NCBI GenBank assembly: GCA_900312665.1
Contig: ONZQ02000021.1
Location: 89,886-153,885, forward strand
Length of the DNA stretch: 64,000 bases
Origin: Cephalotrichum gorgonifer
Lineage: Eukaryota; Ascomycota; Sordariomycetes; Microascales; Microascaceae
Direction of reading: 5' to 3'
Shown here: positions 57,701-64,000 of the stretch, in pieces
Position numbering within the stretch: the first letter of the stretch is position 1
Layout of the letters: each line of letters begins with the position of its first letter
The notes under the pieces: generated by a model
What the model saw: only the letters and a program-made list of their open reading frames with translations
Databases searched by the model: none
Told to the model about the DNA's origin: nothing
Made by a program: the position numbers and the translations under genes

Positions 57701-58069
57701 TGGTGTCTCCACTTCCACTCCCACTCCCGCCTCCGCCACTCCATCCATTGTCCCGCCCCTCACCCTTTATCGTGGTCCCGCCATACTGGAAATTCCTTAT
57801 CGGACCACCAGTTTCCTGCGTCATACTCGTGCCCGCCAGTGCCCTCTGCCCTCCACCCTGTCCCTGTGCTCGCCTTAGGCTAAGGCCCAGGCCCAGCCTC
57901 CCCCTTGTATCAACCACGAACTCCGGTCCGCCTCCTGTCTTCCTCCGCACTCGCACTCCTCACGCACGCTCAACATACCCTTGCTTGAATTTAGCCACCA
58001 TCATTATTCCTCATCTCCTTCTGCTCCCTCCATTTTGAATCCGTATCAGACCACGCCACGCAGCCAACC
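54779..58069. other. 3.3-kb region without a supported gene
   Basis: The left end is the promoter of DAHP synthase. Around 55390-55510 and 56005-56025 there are TACGAGTAC/ACTCGTACGAGT words. A possible RNase H-like remnant lies at 56577-56666. From 57480 the sequence turns pyrimidine-rich and is probably the promoter and leader of the gene at 58070. Confidence 0.6.
56577..56666 (+). pseudogene. Possible LINE RNase H-like remnant
   Basis: A 29-codon frame reads NRLAAAKARLTHTWWIPGIP and on to HRYDVKHY before TGA. The LTHTWWIPG core resembles the W-(I/V)-P-G-H strand of RNase H domains in fungal LINE elements, but the His after PG is replaced by Ile and no reverse transcriptase is seen nearby. 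A short match by eye only. Confidence 0.25.
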
Positions 58070-59044
58070 ATGCATAATTCCATCGTCTGCGAGCTCAATC
58101 ACTCGCGGAGGCGGCCGCGCGAGGAGGTGGAGGACTTGAACGCGTATGGTGCCTCGAGTTTCGGCGAGCACAGGAATGTATGGCTTTATATCGTCCCCCC
58201 CCCGGCTCCCTCGTGTTGTTGGGACATTTAATTGACAGAAATCGCCTGTACACAGAAGCGGATCATAACCGGCCCCTTGGGCTCGTCCACGAAACAGTTC
58301 CCCTCCTTCCCCCCCACGACCAACGGCTTCTGCGAGACATTGAATCCGTCGTACGCGGCCCAGCAGGGCCAGTCCCACCAGTTCGAGATAGCACACCATC
58401 CGGAACACCCGCATGCTGCTGTCAGCGACGATACGAGCATGGATATGGACATGACACACCCGCCTGACCCGGCGAGTGGACTCGCACCACCCGTCGCCGA
58501 CCGCGTCCCAACGCCTATTCAGCCGAGCTTCATGACACAGGTCCGAGGGTCGTCATGGGCCGAGGCCCCGGAGACGGAGGTAGGTCGCCCGAACGGCGTC
58601 AATAACTTGGGTCACCAGCCGACGCCCCCCGCCGACGCGATACCCCGGACAATGGCCGCCGACGTCGAGTGGAGCGCCGTCAGGAATAGGAGACTGCCCT
58701 CACCCATCAGCGAAGCGGAGGATACTCAGTCCGGAACCACCCCCGACACCATCGATGGCACCTTTACAACAAATCTTGCCGCCCGGCTGGCATCACAGGT
58801 ATCCATAACGACGCCGGGAGAGCGGTTGGGAAACCCCACGGATGAGGCTCCCTGCGCCAAGCACGAGGGGGAACCCACGACGCCATCGCCCGGCAGGAAG
58901 GGTCACACGCGGTCGAAGCACACCATCAACTCATGGACCCACGATCCCGGGATGAAGAAGACGTTTAGCATGGGCTACAGGACGGACTGCGAGAAGTGCA
59001 GGCTCAAGGTCCCTGGGCACTTCAACCACATTATTATCTCGTAG
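58070..59044 (+). CDS. Hypothetical protein with conserved-looking C-terminal CxxC segment
   Basis: Exons 58070-58177 and 58256-59044 give 298 residues. Exon 1 starts MHNSIVCELNHSRRRPREEV in a good ATG context (AACC before ATG). The acceptor GTACACAG at 58255 restores the frame to KRIITGPLGSSTKQFPSFPP, whereas the nearer TTGACAG would not. The middle is disordered and Pro/Thr/Ser-rich. The last 45 residues are different: SKHTINSWTHDPGMKKTFSM then GYRTDCEKCRLKVPGHFNHI, a compact CxxC/His segment that could bind zinc. No known family is assigned. A pyrimidine-rich leader precedes the gene. Confidence 0.7.
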
Positions 59045-59878
59045 GAAGGAGGGGTGTGTCTCGAGGAAGACTGGAGTGCCGTTAGGCGGTGTCTAGGGTG
59101 GGCTTCGAAAAAGAAGGCTCGCCGTCTGTGAAGGGAGGACTGGTTGTAGCAGTGTGGGCTTCCAACCTACATGTCATAGCCTCTACGGATTGGCGCTGCG
59201 GACAGTGATCGATACGACTAGAAGGTGGGGGGGAGTGGCAGCCGTCTTGCAGTTCTCATCCTGGGAGAACTTTGTCTTTTTACTGGAGTTAGGCTTAGGG
59301 TTTCGGGACTATTGGCGTTGGGGATGGGGGAGCACTGGGTTCTGGATTGTTCTTATACCACCATGCCTTGCGCGAGCAGCCTCAGCGGCAAATTTTTCTT
59401 ATGTTTTTATGAACTGGTTAGCGGCCGCGGCTTTTTGGCGGACAATTCGATATCAGAGCAGGTCGACCGACAGCACGAGCTTGAAGGATTCCGACAGGAG
59501 CCCGCGGTCCTAGGAGTGCGGGCCCCTTGTATGTTAGAGAGCAGGCGCTTGGATCCCAGTATTACGTCTTAAAGAGTCATTCCGGAGTGTGCCCTTCTTG
59601 ATGTGCGCAAAGGAGAGTTGGTTTTGCTAGAAAAGTATGTAATACATGCCAGACGCCCGTCTAATGATAGCCTGTTCTACACACACTAAATGCCGAAAAT
59701 ATGGTACAGTTCATACTCAACTTGTTTCCCCACAGGTCGGGCCCGAGTATGACGACGTGGGAGAGACCTCGCTTCCCACCTTTTGCCCCTCTCCATCTCA
59801 CCATGTTTCCCCGTCCACGTCTCCTCCCCAAATCCAGCTTAACATCCAGAGAGGGGAGCGGGGGACGTGATCAGCCAT
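59045..59878. other. Intergenic between convergent genes
   Basis: Presumed 3' UTRs; no frame with motifs. Confidence 0.6.
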
Positions 59879-60762
59879 TTACCATGGCCACCACTTCCTC
59901 CCAGACCCCTCCGCTTTCGCCGCGTTCCCCTCCTGCTGACCCAACCTATCCAGCGGTCCTCCCCTCTTCTGGTTCTCCCTCTCCCTCTCGAACGCGCCCT
60001 TTGCCTTCTCGCCGATGGCGCCGCCCTCCGCCTTGACCTGCGCGTCAACCTTGTCCCATATCGAGGTGGATGCCGACGCCGCCGCCTCCTTCCCTCCCGC
60101 CGCCTCCTTCCCTCCCGCCGCCGCCGCCGCGTCCGCGGGGCCGGAGAGGAGCGGGGGCAGCTTCGTACCCACGCGCTCCGCGTCCTGGATGGCCTCCTCG
60201 ACGAGCTTGGCCTGCGCCTCGGTGGCGGTGCCGTTGAGGAAGGCGATGCGCGCGGAGAGAAGAGAGTCGGTCTCGGCCTTCTTCTGGGCACGTATGAAGT
60301 CGTCGCGGCGGGCGCGGTTGAATTTTAGCATGTCCATCACGGCGTAGACGGAGAAGACGCCGGCGACGACTGTGGTACGCTCTGTTAGCTACGGGGGGGC
60401 TCAGCGGGGCGGAGGGGGAAAGAGAGGACGGGGGCCGCCCGAGGGAGGTAGAAAGGGGAAAGGGGGGATGGGGATTGGGGGTGGCATCGCTTACCGGTGA
60501 ACCCGATTAGCCCGACCAGCGTCACCTTGTGCATGACGTCAAAGACCTTCCTCCCCTTCTCCGTCACCTTGTCCAGCGTCGACAGGGGCACATTCCGCGC
60601 CGCCTGGTGCGCCGCGCGTAGCCGCTGCACCCGCTGCTCGAGGGTCTCGCCGGCGGGCCCGCCGCCGACCGAGGCCGAGACCTTGGACCTGGGCTGCGGC
60701 GTGGTGGAGGTGAAGCGCGTTGCGTCCGTGGCGCTCCGGGGGCTCGATCGTGAGGACGACAT
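59879..60762 (-). CDS. Cytochrome c oxidase assembly (Cox14-like) mitochondrial membrane protein
   Basis: Exons 60762-60495 and 60369-59879 give 252 residues. The start MSSSRSSPRSATDATRFTST is chosen because ATDATRFTSTTP is a start I recall in fungal proteins annotated with the cytochrome oxidase c assembly domain; an upstream in-frame ATG (60909) would add unrelated residues. The core is DKVTEKGRKVFDVMHKVTLV then GLIGFT-VVAGVFSVYAVMDM, one membrane helix interrupted by the intron (a Gly codon is restored there), followed by a basic helical segment FNRARRDDFIRAQKKAETDS and an Ala/Lys-rich tail ending GRKWWPW. It probably sits in the mitochondrial inner membrane and supports Cox1 maturation; this is inferred from the family. 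Confidence 0.65.
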
Positions 60763-61323
60763 TATGTCGTTGTCGTGGAGTTTTTCGAAATTAGATCTCC
60801 CCGGGGTATAAGGGCCGTTGGGGGCGAGTAGAGAGATAGAGCTTGGTGGTTTTCCACGTTCGCGATATCGTCCGATTTCCCACTGCCGCGAACACGGGAA
60901 AAAAGTCACCAGATTTTACGTGAGGAGCTAATAGCTGCAAGAGTGCTCGATTGATTTGCTAATAGCGGAGCATCCATACGCCCGCCAACACTTGACTGGC
61001 TTGGGAGTGCTGTCCGGCAATACGTCGGCTGGATCACAGAGTTCTCCTCGAAGACAAGTCCATCGTACTAGACCCACCAATTCGGATTCAACTGAAAGTC
61101 ACGTGCCGCATCCACTGATCAGGGCGGTCAGACCGCACACCCCACTTCCGCCTGCGGTCGGGGTGGCAGCAAAAATTCGGTACGTACCCCATAGGGTTTT
61201 GTGCCCACCAAAGAATTTGCATGGGGGGACCAACATCAAATCTCATCTCCGAATTTCTCGACCTCGACCTCGACATCATCCACCACAGCATTCATTCCTA
61301 GTGATTGATCGCGAACCGGCAAA
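60763..61323. other. Divergent promoter region shared by the Cox14-like and eL13 genes
   Basis: 561 bp between two start codons on opposite strands. Both products serve basal energy metabolism or translation, so shared control is possible but not shown. No TATA box is evident. Confidence 0.5.
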
Positions 61324-62386
61324 ATGGTACGAAACCCTGGAAGGCTTTGAGTCCTCCCCCCTTCGCCCTCATTGAACTCGACGACTAATGATGCATTTGT
61401 TTCCGTTGCGATTATAGGCGATCAAGCACAACCAGAAGCTTATCAGCAACCGTACGTCCCTTGCCCACACGCCCACCCCTCCTTGGGGGAGGATTCCTTC
61501 CCCCCTCCCCCATCGAGTCGCGAGCCGACTGACTGACGCTTTCGAATACAGATCTCCGAAAGGATTGGCAGCGTCGGGTCCGCACCCACTTCGACCAGGT
61601 ACGAAAAACAGAATCTCGACGACGGCAGTCCCTTTTTTCCCGCCTTGGAGAAGGAGAATCGGGGAGGCAAAGTTCGTAGTCTGACTTTACGATTGTGTCT
61701 ATAGCCCGGTGCGAAGGTCAGGCGCAGGGAAGCCCGCAGGGCCAAGGTTGCCGCCGTCGCCCCTCGCCCCGTCGACAAGCTCCGCCCCATTGTGCGATGC
61801 CCTACCATCAAGCACAACCGCCGCGCCAGGGCCGGCCGTGGCTTCACTCTTGAGGAGCTGAAGGTAAGGAAACACTCCGGCGTTGAGACAAGCACGATGG
61901 CTTTGGCAAGCGGACGCAGTTCGACCCAATCCCGTGCGGACGAAACGAAACGAGAAAAAAGACGTGGAAACTAACGCTTAAATAAAAAAGGCTGCTGGTA
62001 TCCCCCGCCTCGTCGCCCCCACGATCGGTATCTCCGTCGACCACCGCCGCCAGAACCTCAGCGAGGAGTCCCTCGCCCTGAACGTCGCCCGCCTCAAGGA
62101 GTACCAGAGCCGCCTCATCGTGCTGCCCCGCCGCTCCAACGCCCCCAAGAAGGGTGACACCAAGGCCAACCTCGCCGAGGTCGCTACCGCCACCAACCTC
62201 GCCGCCCAGTTCCCCGTCGTCGGCGCTGACAAGACCATCCGCGAGATCCCCGTCTCCGACCTGCCCGCCGCTATTGAGGGTGGCGCCTACAGGAAGCTCA
62301 GGGACTCCTGGAGCAACGCCAGGCACCAGGGTGCCCGGGAGAAGCGCGCCAGGGACAAGGCCGAGGCCGAGTCTGCCAAGAAATAG
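61324..62386 (+). CDS. rpl13: 60S ribosomal protein eL13
   Basis: Exons 61324-61326, 61418-61451, 61552-61598, 61705-61863 and 61991-62386 give 212 residues. Exon 1 is the ATG alone, and exons 2 and 3 are also very small, so the 5' half is invisible as an open frame. The protein starts MAIKHNQKLISNHLRKDWQR and continues VRTHFDQPGAKVRRREARRA, PIVRCPTIKHNRRARAGRGF and TLEELKAAGIPRLVAPTIGI, all strongly characteristic of eL13, a component of the cytosolic large subunit. All four introns have GTA donors (GTACGA, GTACGT, GTACGA, GTAAGG) and are short. The C-terminus is basic, ending AEAESAKK. Confidence 0.97.
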
Positions 62387-62961
62387 AGGAAGAAAAACGG
62401 GTAGTTGTGTGTGGAAAGAAATTTGGGGGTGTGGGGCAGGGGGGAAGCAAGGGCGAAGGTACCCGGGAACATTTTTTTGTGGTTTTTTGGCGTGGTTATC
62501 CCTCGTGTGGCTTGCATGGGCATCGGACAAATAAAAAGATGATCTCTATGTCTCTTCTTCGGGCGTGTATTTCTTCGTGTGTTTTTTTACCGCCTGCTGC
62601 TCCCAGCCCTTGGGGGACCCTGTTGAGAGGACCGGAAACACGTTCAAAAGGGGATCTTTGGGGAAGGGTTTACGAGGACCGGGGGAGTCAGGAGCTTGGA
62701 CGGGACCTTTCTTTTTTCCGGTCCTGCGAGATGTTAGCTTAACGATAACCGGATAGGGCAACCACGAATACACGCAATGAACCAAGTTTTGGCCGGGGAT
62801 AGAGGACGTTGGAAGGATTCCAGCTTCTCTATGGTACTACTGCTAAGGTGATTCGGAAGTCCTTTCGAGGATGATTGGTTCTATGTGTATTCCAGTGTGT
62901 AAACCCAAGTTGACTCTAGCTAATACCCTGGGACCAAATGGCGATCATTTTTCTTCCCGTC
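62387..62961. other. Intergenic between convergent eL13 and SmgGDS-like genes
   Basis: T/G-rich 3' UTR-like sequence; no frame with motifs. Confidence 0.6.
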
Positions 62962-64000
62962 TCAATCCTCTTTTCCCAGCGCAACGCCACCCTCTCGGAG
63001 CAAGTCCTCCAGTTCTCCCTTCTGCCCTCCATCGCTCTCGGCCTCAAGGTACTTGACAAGCCTCGCCACAATCACGAGACAATTCTCCCTATCTGCTCTC
63101 ACCCCGCCCTCCTTCCCCTTCGGATCCCGCGGCTCCGAGACAGCCAGCGGGTTCGGCTCCTCCTCCGCCTCGGGCAGCGACCCCGCTATCGCGGCGCGGA
63201 ATACGCCCAGAACGTCCGCCGAAGACACGAGGTGTAGAACGGCGGGGACGGAGGCGGGCGAGCGGGTCGCCAGGAGGCCGAGGACGAAGAGGGCCTCGGA
63301 GCGGACGGGCGGGAAGCGCGTCTGCGTGAGGAGGTGGGTCACGGCGCTCGCTATCCCCGCCTTGTTCTCCTCAAAGGAATACGGGCTGTGCGCCTCCAGC
63401 GCCTCTGGGTCCGGGGTGGAGGCGAGGGTGCGGAGGGTGGCTAGGATGGCGCGGGCGGCCTCCATCTTCGCGGGGTCGTCTGTGCGCTCGAAGAGCGAGA
63501 CTAGGCCGTTCAGGTGGGACTCCGAGGTGGAGGGGGGGATGGGGGAGGTTAGGATCTGTGCGTTTGACGGGTTGCCGACGAGGAGGAGGCGGGTCAGGGA
63601 CGCCGAGGCGAGCTGGACCTGCGGGAGGGTTTCGAGACCCCATATACGCGGGAGGACGGAGGGCGCCAGGAGAGGGGGGCCGAGGATCGCCTTGTTGTGC
63701 GGCGGGATGGCCAGGTTCTTGAGGAAGGAGAGGGCGGAGTGGAGGAGGAGGGTGTCCGTCGTGCCGGCGAGGGCCGCGATGAGGGGCGTGTGCATGTCGT
63801 GCTCGGCCACGAAGGCGAGGCTGGCCTCGTCCGAGCGGGAGAGGTTGCCCAGCGACAGGCACGCGGCGGCCTGGAGCGAGGTAATGGGCGAGTCCAGCCA
63901 CGCGCGGAGGCTGGAGAAGATAGGGCTGCCGACGGGGTGGGTGCTCGCGAAGGAGGGGTTGTCGGTCAGGTCGGCGATGGCGTTGATGAGCACCTTGCGG
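62962..64000 (-). CDS. ARM-repeat protein, SmgGDS/RAP1GDS1-like, 5' end outside window
   Basis: An open frame enters from the window edge (RKVLINAIADLTDNPSF) and runs 345 codons to TGA at 62962. It is made of tandem armadillo-type helices: SLQAAACLSLGNLSRSDEAS, then HSALSFLKNLAIPPHNKAIL, then LASASLTRLLLVGNPSNAQI and VRSEALFVLGLLATRSPASV. The GNLxR and LKNLA turns are those of armadillo repeats. The order and wording resemble the fungal Rap1 GTPase-GDP dissociation stimulator (SmgGDS) family, which chaperones and exchanges nucleotide on prenylated small GTPases. The C-terminus is acidic (ELEDLLREGG). No intron is visible in this part; the N-terminal repeats are missing because of the window end. 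Confidence 0.7.
   Translation of the reverse strand, partial: RKVLINAIADLTDNPSFASTHPVGSPIFSSLRAWLDSPITSLQAAACLSLGNLSRSDEASLAFVAEHDMHTPLIAALAGTTDTLLLHSALSFLKNLAIPPHNKAILGPPLLAPSVLPRIWGLETLPQVQLASASLTRLLLVGNPSNAQILTSPIPPSTSESHLNGLVSLFERTDDPAKMEAARAILATLRTLASTPDPEALEAHSPYSFEENKAGIASAVTHLLTQTRFPPVRSEALFVLGLLATRSPASVPAVLHLVSSADVLGVFRAAIAGSLPEAEEEPNPLAVSEPRDPKGKEGGVRADRENCLVIVARLVKYLEAESDGGQKGELEDLLREGGVALGKED

Noticed and set aside
1..64000. CRISPR arrays, prokaryotic operons, rRNA genes, telomeric TTAGGG repeats
   Set aside because: None seen; the gene structures are eukaryotic and the only arrays are the short tandem repeats listed.

Overview
This window is nuclear DNA of a filamentous ascomycete (Pezizomycotina, probably Sordariomycetes). 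The evidence is short GT-AG introns in most genes, intron-containing tRNA genes, a complete fungal two-step lysine-synthesis gene (alpha-aminoadipate reductase), a PDR-type ABC transporter, and a three-exon copper metallothionein whose deduced peptide closely matches the Neurospora one as I remember it. All identifications rest on reading motifs and splice sites by eye; no search was run.

Layout. 0-7 kb: a 3'-truncated TauD-like dioxygenase with an apparent one-base frameshift (minus), a 32-residue cysteine-rich peptide gene at 4.3 kb, and a GNAT acetyltransferase (minus). 8.2-12.1 kb: one 1295-codon exon for a disordered fungal protein (minus). 12.1-23.8 kb: a gene-free island of nearly 12 kb with short palindromes, a degenerate tRNA-like element and three ~105-bp modules bounded by AGCGAAG/CTTCGCT. 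23.8-31.8 kb: a seven-exon flavin monooxygenase, a small secreted protein with a duplicated six-cysteine module (minus), and the lysine gene LYS2. 31.8-37 kb: gene-free, with a tandem duplication. 37-41.6 kb: the ABC transporter. 42.5-49 kb: a Gly-rich protein followed by a 45-bp tandem repeat, tRNA-Pro(CGG), an unrecognised GC-rich gene, the metallothionein, and mitoribosomal protein mL50. 49.4-54.8 kb: a cyanovirin-N lectin (minus), tRNA-Trp(CCA) (minus), a type I membrane protein, and DAHP synthase (minus). 54.8-58 kb is gene-free. 58-64 kb: a hypothetical protein with a C-terminal CxxC motif, a Cox14-type mitochondrial membrane protein (minus), ribosomal protein eL13, and the 3' part of an ARM-repeat SmgGDS-like gene (minus) running off the window.

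There is no obvious biosynthetic gene cluster. Genes are transcribed individually, and housekeeping functions (lysine and aromatic amino acid synthesis, cytosolic and mitochondrial translation, cytochrome oxidase assembly) are interspersed with accessory ones (efflux, metal binding, secreted cysteine-rich protein, lectin). Several real genes are short or built from tiny exons and become visible only after splicing: the metallothionein (34+18+26 bp), the cyanovirin-N protein (last exon 8 bp), eL13 (first exon is the start codon alone) and the 32-residue peptide.
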